NCBI RefSeq assembly: GCF_900129285.1
Contig: NZ_FQUW01000028.1
Location: forward strand, 1 to 41,427
Direction of reading: 5' to 3'
Length of the DNA stretch: 41,427 nt
DNA from: Desulfofundulus australicus DSM 11792
GTDB taxonomy: Bacteria; Bacillota; Desulfotomaculia; Desulfotomaculales; Desulfovirgulaceae
Positions 7,878-16,215 of the stretch are shown here, piece after piece. The position numbers and the translations under genes were made by a program. The notes beneath the pieces are model-generated. The model saw only the letters and a program-made list of their open reading frames with translations. It did no database searches and was not told the origin of the DNA. Each line of letters opens with the position of its first letter. Position 1 is the stretch's first letter.

Positions 7878-8675
7878 TCAGGCCGGCAGGCCCATATGCC
7901 GGTTCATCTCCCGCCTGCCGGCACTCCCTCCCGCCCGGGATATACCGGCCGCGTGCTTGAGCAGCCGGCACAGGGCCAGGTTGATTTTTTCATGATGAGC
8001 AATTAACCTCTGTTCCTCCACGGCCGGCCAGGGGCCGCGCGGGGTCAGCTCCCCGCAAACGTCCATCCCAACCACCCGGCGGTGCTCCAGGCACCAGCGC
8101 AGGAAGGCAAAGACTTCATTTACGGTCATCTCGCCCGCTCCCCAGTCGGTGGCCGGCGCGCTGAAAACATCCTTATCTATGCTCACATAGATGCCGGCCG
8201 GCCCCAGAAGCGCCTCCCAGCAGCTCTGGCGCCGGGCAAGCATGGAACGCCACCTCCCGGGCGTTATCACCTGCACCCGGGCCGGCAGCGGCGGGAGCTT
8301 CCCGGCCACACCGATGACCACCACCCGCTGAACCGCGGGGTGCTTCACCAGTTCCCTGATCCAGGAACCGCAGCTCACATACCCCTGCGCAGGGGGAAAA
8401 CAATCCAGGTGCCGGTCAAAAACCAGAACCTGCACCGGACCCCCGGCAGCCCGCCGGGTAATTAAAGGCAGCGCCAGGTGATGGTAATTACCGCTGCCCA
8501 GAAAAACAAGCTCCGCCGGAAAAATTTTTAAGCGCCCGGCCAGAAGGTCCAGCGTTTCCCGCGAACTCATGTACCGGAGGCCGCGCATATCCACCCGCAG
8601 CCGGCAGTCGGCCTCACGGGCCAGAAGGGGCTGCCAGGCAAACGTTTCACCCGTCTCCAGGATTCCCACGCGCAT
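7878..8675 (-). CDS. Ureohydrolase (arginase/agmatinase-fold) family protein
   Basis: 265 residues, with AGGAGGTGGGTGAATT before the ATG. Metal-ligand motifs of the arginase fold are recognisable: G-S-G-N-Y-H-H near residue 60, V-F-D-R-H-L-D-C (D-x-H-x-D) near 86, and S-I-D-K-D-V-F (D-x-D) near 166. Family enzymes hydrolyse guanidino compounds with a di-manganese centre. The first motif differs from the usual G-G-D/G-x-H-S pattern and the protein is shorter than arginase (about 300), so the substrate is open: arginine, agmatine and formiminoglutamate are all possible. No polyamine genes are adjacent. Confidence 0.82.
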   Translation of the reverse strand: MRVGILETGETFAWQPLLAREADCRLRVDMRGLRYMSSRETLDLLAGRLKIFPAELVFLGSGNYHHLALPLITRRAAGGPVQVLVFDRHLDCFPPAQGYVSCGSWIRELVKHPAVQRVVVIGVAGKLPPLPARVQVITPGRWRSMLARRQSCWEALLGPAGIYVSIDKDVFSAPATDWGAGEMTVNEVFAFLRWCLEHRRVVGMDVCGELTPRGPWPAVEEQRLIAHHEKINLALCRLLKHAAGISRAGGSAGRREMNRHMGLPA

Positions 8676-8766
8676 AATTCACCCACCTCCTACCATTAAA
8701 ACTGGTATGACGTCAGGTGAACCAGCCTGTACAAATCCTGCTGCCCGGCCCCTGGCCTGGGCTCAC

Positions 8767-9552
8767 TCAGGCGGCAGCCTGTCCTTCAGTACGGGGCTTG
8801 GGCGCCCGCAAGTACCTCACCCCGGTCCAGATGAGCACGGCCGAAAATATAACCCGCAGGGCCGCTTCGGGCAGGAAATGGGCCAGCGAGCCGCCCAGGT
8901 AAGTGCCCGCCAGGGTGCCCGCGATCAGGCCGGGCAGGATATTCCCCGTGACATTGCCCAGCCGCCAGTGGGAATAAGCACCGGCTATGCCCACGGGAAC
9001 CATGGCCAGCAGGGAGCAGCCCTGGGCCATGTACTGGGTATAACCGGCCAGCAGGACCATGGAAGGAACCATTATGGTCCCCCCGCCGACCCCCATCATC
9101 CCGGAAAGAAAGCCGGTAAAGATCCCCGTGGCCAGGAGGATGACTGTTTCCACCCAGCCCGTAACCGGCCGGCCCACGTGGGGCAGGTAGGGTTTCAACA
9201 GCAGCAGCAGGGAGACCACGATTAAAAACCCGCCGAAGGCCCTTTTAAGCTTCCATTCCGGAAGGGCACTGGCAAAGTGAGCTCCCGCCCTGGCGGTGAA
9301 CACGGCGGTGGATGCCAGCAAAATGGAAGCCACCAGATCCACCGAACCGTTTAAGGCATAGGTTATGGCCCCCATGATCCCGGTAAAGACCAGCGCCACC
9401 AGGCTGGTACCGTGGGCCGTGTGCTGGCTCAACTTCAGGATGCTCACCATCAGGGGGATCATGATTACCCCGCCGCCCAGGCCCACAAGCCCTCCAAAAA
9501 ATCCCGCCGCCAGGCCGATCAGAACGCCAATCAATCTGCCACTCCCTTCCAC
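8767..9552 (-). CDS. TSUP (TauE/SafE) family membrane transporter
   Basis: About 261 residues with 7-8 hydrophobic segments. The two-fold repeat of the family is clear: G-L-V-G-L-G-G-G-V-I-M-I-P near residue 22 and G-M-M-G-V-G-G-G-T-I-M-V-P near 158. TSUP proteins export sulfite, sulfoacetate or related anions across the membrane. The GTG at 9552 has a weak RBS; a TTG at 9534 is better placed behind GGAAGGGAG. Sulfur metabolism is plausible in this lineage but no sulfur genes are nearby, so the substrate is not assigned. Confidence 0.9.
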   Translation of the reverse strand: MEGSGRLIGVLIGLAAGFFGGLVGLGGGVIMIPLMVSILKLSQHTAHGTSLVALVFTGIMGAITYALNGSVDLVASILLASTAVFTARAGAHFASALPEWKLKRAFGGFLIVVSLLLLLKPYLPHVGRPVTGWVETVILLATGIFTGFLSGMMGVGGGTIMVPSMVLLAGYTQYMAQGCSLLAMVPVGIAGAYSHWRLGNVTGNILPGLIAGTLAGTYLGGSLAHFLPEAALRVIFSAVLIWTGVRYLRAPKPRTEGQAAA

Positions 9553-9688
9553 CGGTTATTTTTACATTTCATGTTTTCACTCTCCTTAATCATCCTATCA
9601 GTCCACTTCCACATAGCCCGAACCGGGAGGGCATATAAATAATTATACCTCCTGCAGGTAATTCTGGCCAGTCCAACGGCCCCTCAAC

Positions 9689-9718
9689 TTGCCAAAAGCA
9701 GGGCCGCTGGTCTAAAAT
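9689..9718 (+). promoter_or_regulatory. Candidate promoter of the PK-C gene
   Basis: TTGCCA (9689-9694) and TAAAAT (9713-9718) with an 18-nt spacer lie about 40 nt upstream of the ATG at 9758. This is close to a vegetative sigma-A consensus. Confidence 0.5.
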
Positions 9719-9757
9719 AGGGAAGGTAGCCAAGCTTATGCTTAAGGAGGTAAGAAA

Positions 9758-10303
9758 ATGTACTGGTCCCAGAAAGGTCCTGTGAATACCGATGAAACCA
9801 TAGCCCTGGCCGTAAAGAGGGCGCGGGAACTGGCCATCGACCACGTTGTCGTGGCCTCCTGCAGCGGGGAAACGGCCAGAAAGCTCATCGGCAAGGTGCC
9901 CAACGTGGTCTGCGTAACCCACCACGTGGGTTTTGCCGCTCCGGGAGAAGACGAAATGCCCCCCGCCGTGCGGGAAGAACTGGCGTCTAAAGGAGTGCGC
10001 CTGCTCACCACCACCCACCTCATGGGGGGGCTGGACCGGGGGGTGCGGAACAAGTTCGGCGGCGTCTACCCCGCGGAAATCATCGCCCAGACCCTGCGCA
10101 TGCTGGGGCAGGGTTTGAAGGTATGCGTGGAGATTGCCGTCATGGCCCTGGACGCCGGGCTAATCCCGGCCGGCAAAGAGGTGGTGGCCATCGCCGGCAC
10201 GGGAACGGGTGCCGATACCGCCGTGGTCATTCTCCCCGCCCACGCCAACCACTTCTTCGACACCAAGGTAAAGGAGATCATCTGCAAACCCCGGGAATTT
10301 TAA
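9758..10303 (+). CDS. Stand-alone pyruvate kinase C-terminal (alpha/beta) domain protein
   Basis: 181 residues with a strong RBS, TTAAGGAGGTAAGAAA. It matches the PK_C domain alone: D-H-V-V-V-A-S-C-S-G-E-T-A-R, V-V-C-V-T-H-H-V-G-F and A-G-T-G-T-G-A-D-T-A-V-V-I. The catalytic barrel of pyruvate kinase is absent. In whole enzymes this domain binds allosteric effectors such as sugar phosphates; as a separate protein its role is not established. It lies 160 nt upstream of the FBP aldolase/phosphatase gene in the same direction, which hints at sensing in gluconeogenesis. That link is inference. Confidence 0.85.
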   Translation: MYWSQKGPVNTDETIALAVKRARELAIDHVVVASCSGETARKLIGKVPNVVCVTHHVGFAAPGEDEMPPAVREELASKGVRLLTTTHLMGGLDRGVRNKFGGVYPAEIIAQTLRMLGQGLKVCVEIAVMALDAGLIPAGKEVVAIAGTGTGADTAVVILPAHANHFFDTKVKEIICKPREF

Positions 10304-10320
10304 TCCCCAATAAATAAGAT

Positions 10321-10374
10321 AACACAATAGACCTTAAAAGTAGAATTGTGTTATAACATTTTGCTTTTTAGATT
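10321..10374 (+). promoter_or_regulatory. Candidate fbp promoter with overlapping inverted repeat
   Basis: TTGTGT (10346-10351) and TAGATT (10369-10374) are 17 nt apart. The -35 box lies inside the right arm of an inverted repeat, AACACAAT (10321-10328) and ATTGTGTT (10345-10352), with a 16-nt gap. A regulator bound to this dyad would cover the -35 box. The surrounding 160 nt are much more AT-rich than the flanking genes. Confidence 0.45.
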
Positions 10375-10463
10375 AAAAAATTTTTTGCTGCAGCAGGAAA
10401 AAGTCCAGACTTACAGAATAAATAAATGCAAGTGGATCATTTTTTTGTACGGGGAGGATTTTC

Positions 10464-11558
10464 ATGGGCAAAAAAATTACCGTTACGGTCATCAAAGCGG
10501 ATGTCGGAGGATGCGTCGGACACTCAAGCGTCCACTCCGCCCTGATCGAAAAGGCCCAGGGCATGTTGAAGGGCAGTTCCCTGCTGATTGACTCGTATGT
10601 TGCCCACGTAGGCGACGATATCAACCTGATCATGACCCACGAACTGGGCCGGAATAACGGTGAAATTCACCAGCTGGCCTGGGATACCTTTGTAGCCTGT
10701 ACGGAAATAGCCAAAAAGTTAAAGCTGTACGGAGCGGGACAGGACTTGCTGGCCGATGCCTTTTCCGGCAACATCAAGGGCCTGGGCCCGGGAGTTGCGG
10801 AGATGGAGTTTGAAGAGCGCAAGAGCGAACCCATAGTGATCTTCATGGCCGACAAGACCGAACCGGGAGCCTGGAACCTGCCCCTGTACAAAATCTTTGC
10901 CGACCCCTTTAACACCGCCGGGCTGGTCATCGACCCCAGCATGCACGACGGGTTCATCTTCGAAGTCCGGGACCTGATCGAAAACACGCGGGTTAACTTC
11001 TCAGCCCCGGAAGATATATACGATATGCTGGTCTTCATCGGCGCCCCCGGCCGCTACTGCATCAAGCGCGTCTTCCACAAGAAAACGGGCGAAATCGCGG
11101 CTGTATCCAGCACCCAGCGGCTCAACCTGATGGCCGGCCGCTACGTGGGTAAGGACGACCCGGTGTGCATCGTGCGCTGCCAGAGCGGCATGCCGGCCGT
11201 GGGCGAGGTGCTGGAACCCTTCACCAAACCCCACCTGGTCAGCGGCTGGATGCGCGGCTCCCACAGCGGCCCGCTGATGCCGGTCAGCATGCAGCAGGCC
11301 ACCCCATCCCGTTTTGACGGCCCGCCCCGGGTGGTCGCCCTGGGCTTCCAGCTTGCCGACGGCAAGCTCATCGGGCCGCAGGACTTCTTTGCCGACCCGG
11401 CCTTCGATCAGGCGCGGCAGATGGCCAACGAAATCGCCAGCTACATGCGCAGCCTGGGACCCTTCGAGCCACACCGGCTGCACCTGGACGAAATGGAATA
11501 CACCACCATGCCCCAGGTGCTGAAAAAGCTGAAAGACCGCTTCGAAAAACTGCGCTAG
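10464..11558 (+). CDS. fbp: Fructose-1,6-bisphosphate aldolase/phosphatase (class V FBPase)
   Basis: 364 residues with GGGGAGGATTTTC before the ATG. This is the bifunctional archaeal-type enzyme that condenses triose phosphates and then dephosphorylates FBP, making gluconeogenesis one-directional. Family features are the N-terminal V-I-K-A-D-V-G-G-C-V-G-H-S (metal-binding), D-S-Y-V-A-H-V-G-D-D-I-N-L, G-A-G-Q-D-L-L-A-D-A-F-S-G-N and the F-D-G-P-P-R-V-V-A-L-G-F block. The length matches the family. It is common in archaea and deep-branching autotrophic or thermophilic bacteria, including Moorella-like acetogens. It shares a convergent terminator with cobT. Confidence 0.95.
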   Translation: MGKKITVTVIKADVGGCVGHSSVHSALIEKAQGMLKGSSLLIDSYVAHVGDDINLIMTHELGRNNGEIHQLAWDTFVACTEIAKKLKLYGAGQDLLADAFSGNIKGLGPGVAEMEFEERKSEPIVIFMADKTEPGAWNLPLYKIFADPFNTAGLVIDPSMHDGFIFEVRDLIENTRVNFSAPEDIYDMLVFIGAPGRYCIKRVFHKKTGEIAAVSSTQRLNLMAGRYVGKDDPVCIVRCQSGMPAVGEVLEPFTKPHLVSGWMRGSHSGPLMPVSMQQATPSRFDGPPRVVALGFQLADGKLIGPQDFFADPAFDQARQMANEIASYMRSLGPFEPHRLHLDEMEYTTMPQVLKKLKDRFEKLR

Positions 11559-11632
11559 ATAACCGGTTGACCTGCCGCTTGCATTTCCGCCCGCCGGACA
11601 GCAGCGGGCTGTATCCCGCGGAAAATTATACG

Positions 11633-11665
11633 GGCCCCGGAAAAGCCCGCCGGCTTTCCAGGGCC
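11633..11665. terminator. Terminator between fbp and cobT
   Basis: GGCCC (11633-11637) pairs with GGGCC (11661-11665), with an extended inner stem (GGAAAAGCC / GGCTTTCC). It is followed by TTTCTATTT on the plus strand and by ATAATTTTCC on the minus strand. It lies between convergent genes. Confidence 0.7.
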
Positions 11666-11672
11666 TTTCTAT

Positions 11673-12749
11673 TTACTTCAATATCTTCTCCCCATCCAGC
11701 GCGGTCAGGCCCGCCTCGCTGAAGCTGGCCATCTGGTTGATTATCCGGCAGGCCGCTTCCACCAGGTGCATGGCCAGGGCTGCCCCGGTCCCCTCCCCCA
11801 GCCGCATGTTCAGGTGCAGCATGGGCACCAGCCCCAGGTGCTCCAGGATGAGACGGTGGCCCCGTTCCCCCGAAAGGTGGGAAGGAATTAAGAACTCCCT
11901 GGCCCGGGGCTGCAGGGCCACCGCCACCATGGCGGCGGCTGTGGTGATAAAGCCGTCGATGACCACCGGCACCCGCCGGGCGGCCGCCCCCAGGATAACC
12001 CCGGCCAGGCCGCCGATTTCCAGCCCGCCCACTTTGGCCAGAACATCCAGGGGGTCGGCGGGATCGGGACGGTTCACCTCCAGCGCCCTGGACACCACTT
12101 CTATTTTCCGCTGCAGCACTTCATCGTTGACCAGGGTCCCCCGCCCGGTGACCTCCCCGGGGTCAAAGCCTCCCAGCGCCGCGGCAATGGCGCTGCTGGG
12201 GGTGGTGTTGCCAATGCCCATATCGCCGAGGCCGACCAGGGTGGCCCCCCGGTCGATTTCCTCCTGGACCACCTCGATGCCCACCTCCACCGCCCGCACC
12301 GCTTCCTCCCGGGTCATGGCCGGGCCGCGGGCGATGTTTCCCGTACCCGGGCGTACCTTCCTGTTCAAAACCCCGGGGTAATCCACGGGCACGGCCACCC
12401 CCACATCCACCACCACCAGGCGGGCACCAGCCAGCCGCCCCAGCACGCCTATCCCGGCCACCCCGTTGAGAAAAGCCGGGAGCTGCTGGTGGGTGATCTC
12501 CTGGGGCGCCACGCTGACTCCCTCGGCCACCACCCCGTGATCGCCGGCCATGATGATGATCACCCGGTCGCCAACCACGGGGCGGGGGTTGCCGGTAATA
12601 CCCGCCAGCTGGATGGCCAGCTCCTCCAGCCGGCCCAGGCTGCCCGGCGGCTTGATCAGGCTGTCCAGCCGCTCCCGGGCCTCAGCCATGGGCCGCTCGT
12701 GCAGCATCCCCACCTCGCCTATGGTTTTTTCCAGCAGCAATTTCACCAA
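11673..12749 (-). CDS. cobT: Nicotinate-nucleotide-dimethylbenzimidazole phosphoribosyltransferase
   Basis: 358 residues. The enzyme makes alpha-ribazole phosphate for the lower ligand of cobamides. Motifs include I-K-P-P-G-S-L-G-R-L-E near residue 33, M-A-G-D-H-G-V near 67, G-L-G-D-M-G-I-G-N-T-T-P near 173 and the catalytic-Glu region L-G-E-G-T-G-A-A near 317. Length and motif order are standard. Upstream on the same strand are a terminator hairpin (12781-12815) and a cobalamin riboswitch, so expression should fall when B12 is abundant. No other cobalamin genes are adjacent. Confidence 0.97.
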   Translation of the reverse strand: MVKLLLEKTIGEVGMLHERPMAEARERLDSLIKPPGSLGRLEELAIQLAGITGNPRPVVGDRVIIIMAGDHGVVAEGVSVAPQEITHQQLPAFLNGVAGIGVLGRLAGARLVVVDVGVAVPVDYPGVLNRKVRPGTGNIARGPAMTREEAVRAVEVGIEVVQEEIDRGATLVGLGDMGIGNTTPSSAIAAALGGFDPGEVTGRGTLVNDEVLQRKIEVVSRALEVNRPDPADPLDVLAKVGGLEIGGLAGVILGAAARRVPVVIDGFITTAAAMVAVALQPRAREFLIPSHLSGERGHRLILEHLGLVPMLHLNMRLGEGTGAALAMHLVEAACRIINQMASFSEAGLTALDGEKILK

Positions 12750-12780
12750 CCTCCCTGCAAATTAATGGATCTGGCTAAAA

Positions 12781-12815
12781 ATAAAAGTCCACAGCCCATC
12801 AAGGCCGTGGACTTT
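12781..12815 (-). terminator. Riboswitch-controlled terminator before cobT
   Basis: AAAGTCCAC (12784-12792) and GTGGACTTT (12807-12815) form a 9-bp stem followed on the minus strand by TTTTATTTTTAG. It lies between the riboswitch and the cobT start, as expected for a transcriptional OFF switch. Confidence 0.85.
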
Positions 12816-12835
12816 ACCATCATCCAGCGGTGGCA

Positions 12836-13034
12836 AAACCGGCAGGCAGGTCTCCTGGCTCAGGATCCTCGCGGCCACCCGCCTTCCCGGCGGCACCCGG
12901 CAGCGGGTGCCCTGCCAGTGGCATCATCCCGGTGGCCGCTCCCCATTCACAGTGGCGGGACCGCTCAGGATTCGCACCTGATTCCCTATTCTCCCCCGCA
13001 AAAGCGGGGGCACCTGCCGGTGTTCACATATGCC
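12836..13034 (-). promoter_or_regulatory. Cobalamin riboswitch
   Basis: Read on the minus strand, this region carries the hallmark blocks of the cobalamin aptamer: GGGAATCAGGTGCGAATCC, GAGCGGTCCCGCCACTGTGA, GATGCCACTGGCAGGG, then the 3' block GATCCTGAGCCAGGAGACCT and GCCTGCC. Variable hairpins sit between them. The next elements are a terminator hairpin and cobT, so adenosylcobalamin binding is expected to stop transcription. Outer boundaries are approximate. Confidence 0.95.
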
Positions 13035-13096
13035 CTTTGCTGTAAATATGCTTTTCGACGTACCCCCTGACTTTTCCTGCTGTCCGGGAAATTTTT

Positions 13097-13624
13097 TCAA
13101 CTTTTTACCGGCCGGTCAAAGTAAATATTCTTGCCCGTGGCCGAAATGGGAATACCCACCACAATGGGGCCCTGAAGCAGGCCCATCTGGCGGGCCACCG
13201 TCCCCACCCGGTACATGATCCGGTTGTCGGCATTGAAGAGGCTGGCCGTTTTCACCGCCGAGCCCAGGGCAATACCCACATCCAGCAGGCGCCACGCGCA
13301 CAGGGGCCCGGGAAACTCCGGCCCTTCATGGCTCTGCAGGTCCTCGCAGCGGCTGAAACCGCAGGCCCCGCAGTTCAGGCCCAGGGGCTTGTTCTCCGTC
13401 AGGGAGATGAGGACCACCGCGTCGGAGCGGCGCACATTATCGGCATCCCGGTCGAAGTTCACCTTCCCCCGCTCCTTCCCGAACCGTTCCATTTCATCGG
13501 CCAGCCGGGATAATTCTTCCCCCGATAAAATCCTGACGCCCACGTAATCCTGGCCCAGCCCCTTGGGAGCGGTACGGGCTGCCAGGGCCATCAGTTGAGC
13601 CACCATGAGCATAGCCTCGCGCAT
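13097..13624 (-). CDS. DUF2148 ferredoxin-domain protein
   Basis: About 175 residues from ATG 13624; an ATG at 13630 is also possible, and both lie behind GGGGAAGGG. A Cys cluster L-N-C-G-A-C-G-F-S-R-C around residues 84-92 plus a later G-P-L-C-A-W suggests one iron-sulfur site, as in the DUF2148 family. Helical flanks and the I-V-V-G-I-P-I-S-A-T-G-K terminus also fit. Members are widespread in anaerobes and their function is unknown. It begins just past the end of the FapA-like gene (23-nt overlap of coding frames depending on start) and is likely in the same operon. Confidence 0.85.
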   Translation of the reverse strand: MREAMLMVAQLMALAARTAPKGLGQDYVGVRILSGEELSRLADEMERFGKERGKVNFDRDADNVRRSDAVVLISLTENKPLGLNCGACGFSRCEDLQSHEGPEFPGPLCAWRLLDVGIALGSAVKTASLFNADNRIMYRVGTVARQMGLLQGPIVVGIPISATGKNIYFDRPVKS

Positions 13625-13646
13625 AACCATCACCCTTCCCCGAAAA

Positions 13647-15143
13647 CTATAATTTTCCCGGAATGATATCCAGCTCCCCCTCTTTGTTGAGCACAACTTT
13701 AATGGAACCCGTTGCCTGTGCCAGGACCTGGCGGCGCTGCCCCACCTGCACCACGGACCCCGGGAAAGCCCGCTTCACCCTGATCACCCCGGACGCTCCC
13801 ACCCGGACCACCGGGGGCGCCCCCAGGGCGCTGCCCAGCTCCTCCACCTCGGCGCTGCCGTCACAGAAAATCTCCCCGCCCTTGAAGGAACCCCTGATCA
13901 CCACGTCCCGCCCGGCGCTGATGGTGGTATTGACGCACCCCCGCCGGGTCACAAAAACGCTTCCCGAACTCTGGATGGTGGAATTCATGGCCGAGGGGAG
14001 TACCACATCGGCCGGGTTTTCCGCGGCCTCCTGCAGCAGGGCGACGGCGGCTTCCACGTCCCTGACCACCTGATCGAAATTCTTCACCGTCAGGGGGTTC
14101 AGACCAACCAGGCAGTTCAGGGAGCGGCCGCATCTGGCCACTTCCTCCGGCACCATCGCCCTGACGGCGGCAATTTCCCGCAGGGTGTTTTTCACCAGGG
14201 GACGCAAATGCTTAAACCTGGTATCCATCAGGGCCATGAGAACCCGCCCGAAATCCAGCCGCGCCGGGCTTTTCCCCTGCCGCTGCTTCACCTGCTCCAG
14301 GGCCGCCCGCAGGAGGTCCAGGCCGGACTTTATATCCCGGAACATGAAGGATAGCTTCAGGGCCCCCGGAAAACCGGTGCCGGCCCGCAGCCTGCTGCCG
14401 ATTACCCCCCGGTGAACGTGCATCTTCCGGCCGCTGACCACGGCCGCCCGGGTCACCAGGCCGGTGATCTCCACCGCACCCGTTGCCTCCACTTCCATGG
14501 CCTCACAAACATCGCCCAGTATTTTCAGGTCCCCTTTGAATCTAATATTACCACTTTTAATGTTCACATCCCCCTGATGAACCAGGAGGGGATCAACATA
14601 AAAAATATAAGTGTTCCCGGCTTTTCTGTACCAGGGCCGCCCGCTACCCGCGGCCACCACCCGGGTGCCCCCTTCCTTCAGCTCCACCCCTTTCCCCGCC
14701 TGCAGCTCCAGCAGTACCGGCGGCGGGGGTGGGAGAACCTCGCCGGTCACGGACCTGCCCGGCTGCCCCGGCTGCGGGGGATGCTTTACAGCCAGCAGGG
14801 TCCCGGGCTCCACGGAAACAATGGTGCTGGTCTCCCGGAAGTCAACGCGTTCTTCCCCTTCCCCGGCCCTCCCGGGGGGAATCTCCTCCTCGAAAAAAAT
14901 CTCCAGCCGCTCGTCCACACCGGGCTGCGGCGGCTCCCCTTCCGCCACCAGCAACGGCTCCGGCCGGGGACCGGCGGCAAAGGAGGCCACCACCTCCTCT
15001 TTAATGCCCCAAACCACCCCCGCCGCCTGCAGTGCTTCGCGGACCGCCTCCTGCTCCAGGACGGCAACGCCTTCCGGGGCGGAAATATAAGCCCTCAGCC
15101 CGTCCTCGCTTATGGTTACCTTTAAATTTTCGCCGGCCACCAT
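13647..15143 (-). CDS. FapA/DUF342 family polymer-like beta-helix protein
   Basis: 498 residues. The N-terminal half has short beta motifs and a proline-rich linker (V-L-P-P-P-P-P-V, near residue 140). The middle holds the repeated-strand DUF342 region: G-D-V-N-I-K-S-G-N-I-R-F-K-G-D-L-K-I-L-G-D-V, then V-V-S-G-R-K-M-H-V-H-R-G-V-I-G. A helical coil (about 270-380) precedes a second strand repeat (I-Q-S-S-G-S-V-F-V, T-I-S-A-G-R-D-V-V-I-R-G-S). This matches FapA, associated with flagellar or polar assembly in several bacteria, though many Firmicutes copies have no assigned role. No flagellar genes are adjacent. GGGGGAGGAA precedes the ATG closely, and the next codon (GTG) may be used. Confidence 0.82.
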   Translation of the reverse strand: MVAGENLKVTISEDGLRAYISAPEGVAVLEQEAVREALQAAGVVWGIKEEVVASFAAGPRPEPLLVAEGEPPQPGVDERLEIFFEEEIPPGRAGEGEERVDFRETSTIVSVEPGTLLAVKHPPQPGQPGRSVTGEVLPPPPPVLLELQAGKGVELKEGGTRVVAAGSGRPWYRKAGNTYIFYVDPLLVHQGDVNIKSGNIRFKGDLKILGDVCEAMEVEATGAVEITGLVTRAAVVSGRKMHVHRGVIGSRLRAGTGFPGALKLSFMFRDIKSGLDLLRAALEQVKQRQGKSPARLDFGRVLMALMDTRFKHLRPLVKNTLREIAAVRAMVPEEVARCGRSLNCLVGLNPLTVKNFDQVVRDVEAAVALLQEAAENPADVVLPSAMNSTIQSSGSVFVTRRGCVNTTISAGRDVVIRGSFKGGEIFCDGSAEVEELGSALGAPPVVRVGASGVIRVKRAFPGSVVQVGQRRQVLAQATGSIKVVLNKEGELDIIPGKL

Positions 15144-15439
15144 TTCCTCCCCCAGTACAGCTTGCTTAAAATCACCCTTATAACTTTATTCGGAAGATCC
15201 CGGCCAAAAATAAGAAAGCGGCCTTTTTTCCCTGCAGCAACATTTACGTAAATCCTTCCACATCTGCACAGGGATCTCCTGCCAGGGGTGCCGCTTAATG
15301 CCGGAAAACGGCGGCAAGCCGCGGCTACCTGCGGGCCCCGGAAGCGGCAAATTTTTGTCTGCCGGGGGAGGAATTTTTTCATTCCACGCGAATAACCATG
15401 ATAAAGGCCCATTTGCTTCTTCAAGGGGAGGGGAAGGCA

Positions 15440-15739
15440 ATGTATTACCCGGGGGAAATCAGGACGCCCGGACTGGAATTAATTCTTATTTTACTGCGCG
15501 TGGTTTATTTTGCCGGGATGCTCTTTTTAATTGCCGGGCTGGGCGTTGCCCTGCAGGCGCCCGCCGTAATTACCGGGGTGGTGGCGGGTATTGCCGCCTG
15601 GATGCTCCTTTCCAGCGGCCTCTTTGAGGTGACCACCTACCGCTGCCCCAACTGCGGACATCTCAAGCGAACCGTTAAAAATTTCGGCTCCTACCGCTGC
15701 TCCAGCTGCGGGCAGGAAAGCTACATCCAGGGCATGTAA
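15440..15739 (+). CDS. Small membrane protein with a C-terminal zinc ribbon
   Basis: About 99 residues from ATG 15440 behind AGGGGAGGGGAAGGCA; an in-frame ATG at 15398 has no RBS. Two hydrophobic segments (residues about 14-34 and 38-55) are followed by Y-R-C-P-N-C-G-H and Y-R-C-S-S-C-G-Q-E, a four-Cys zinc ribbon facing the cytoplasm or the membrane surface. I do not recognise a named family. It is divergent from the FapA-like gene across about 296 nt, in which I see no RNA element or repeat. Confidence 0.8.
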   Translation: MYYPGEIRTPGLELILILLRVVYFAGMLFLIAGLGVALQAPAVITGVVAGIAAWMLLSSGLFEVTTYRCPNCGHLKRTVKNFGSYRCSSCGQESYIQGM

Positions 15740-15746
15740 AAAAACA

Positions 15747-15777
15747 TGGTCCCCCCAGCGGGGACCACATTTATTTT
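15747..15777 (+). terminator. Terminator after the zinc-ribbon membrane protein
   Basis: TGGTCCC (15747-15753) pairs with GGGACCA (15761-15767) and is followed by a TTTATTTT tract, 8 nt past the stop codon. Confidence 0.7.
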
Positions 15778-15810
15778 CCGCTTCCCGGGCGGCTGCCCGG
15801 GGCTGCGCCG

Positions 15811-16083
15811 TCAGGCCAGCCCCGCCACATCCGGGGGGACGGTCAGGGCCTCCCCATCATCCCCGGCCTTCCCGGCAGCGGGGAAGCTTTCCTTTTCCTT
15901 ATCTTCCGGCAGGGAGCTTATATTCATAAGGTCGTACCACAGGCAGTAGCCCAGTACCCCTTCCAGGGCCCAGAAAATCCCCAGCGCCCTCAACAGCGGC
16001 GGCCTGGCCAGCGCGGCCAGCGCTGTACCTCCCAGGATGCGGGCCAGCCGGTCCACCGGCCCCACGTTCTGCTTCCTCCACAT
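15811..16083 (-). CDS. DUF2892 (YgaP-type) membrane protein
   Basis: 90 residues. The N-terminal signature K-Q-N-V-G-P-V-D-R-L-A-R-I-L-G-G is typical of the inner-membrane DUF2892 family. Two weak hydrophobic stretches follow (A-L-A-A-L-A-R-P-P-L-L-R-A-L-G and a G-Y-C-L-W-Y segment), then a polar acidic C-terminal tail of about 40 residues that is longer than usual. RBS GGGGTGA is about 7 nt from the ATG. Function is unknown. It is divergent from the hydrogenase gene. Confidence 0.78.
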   Translation of the reverse strand: MWRKQNVGPVDRLARILGGTALAALARPPLLRALGIFWALEGVLGYCLWYDLMNISSLPEDKEKESFPAAGKAGDDGEALTVPPDVAGLA

Positions 16084-16215
16084 TCCATTTCACCCCGCTT
16101 TTTAGCTTGCACGCCCGGAAAACAAACTATGCGAAAGCGCATTAAAAACACCCCCCGGTCAAACACTAAGGTCAGCCAGATTTAACGCAGCACAACTGCC
16201 AAGGAGGGGATACGT

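Noticed and set aside
7115-7960. A 281-codon plus-strand ORF beside the flavin reductase
   Set aside because: It runs through the bidirectional terminator and antisense to the iron-sulfur flavoprotein gene; composition is that of a shadow frame.
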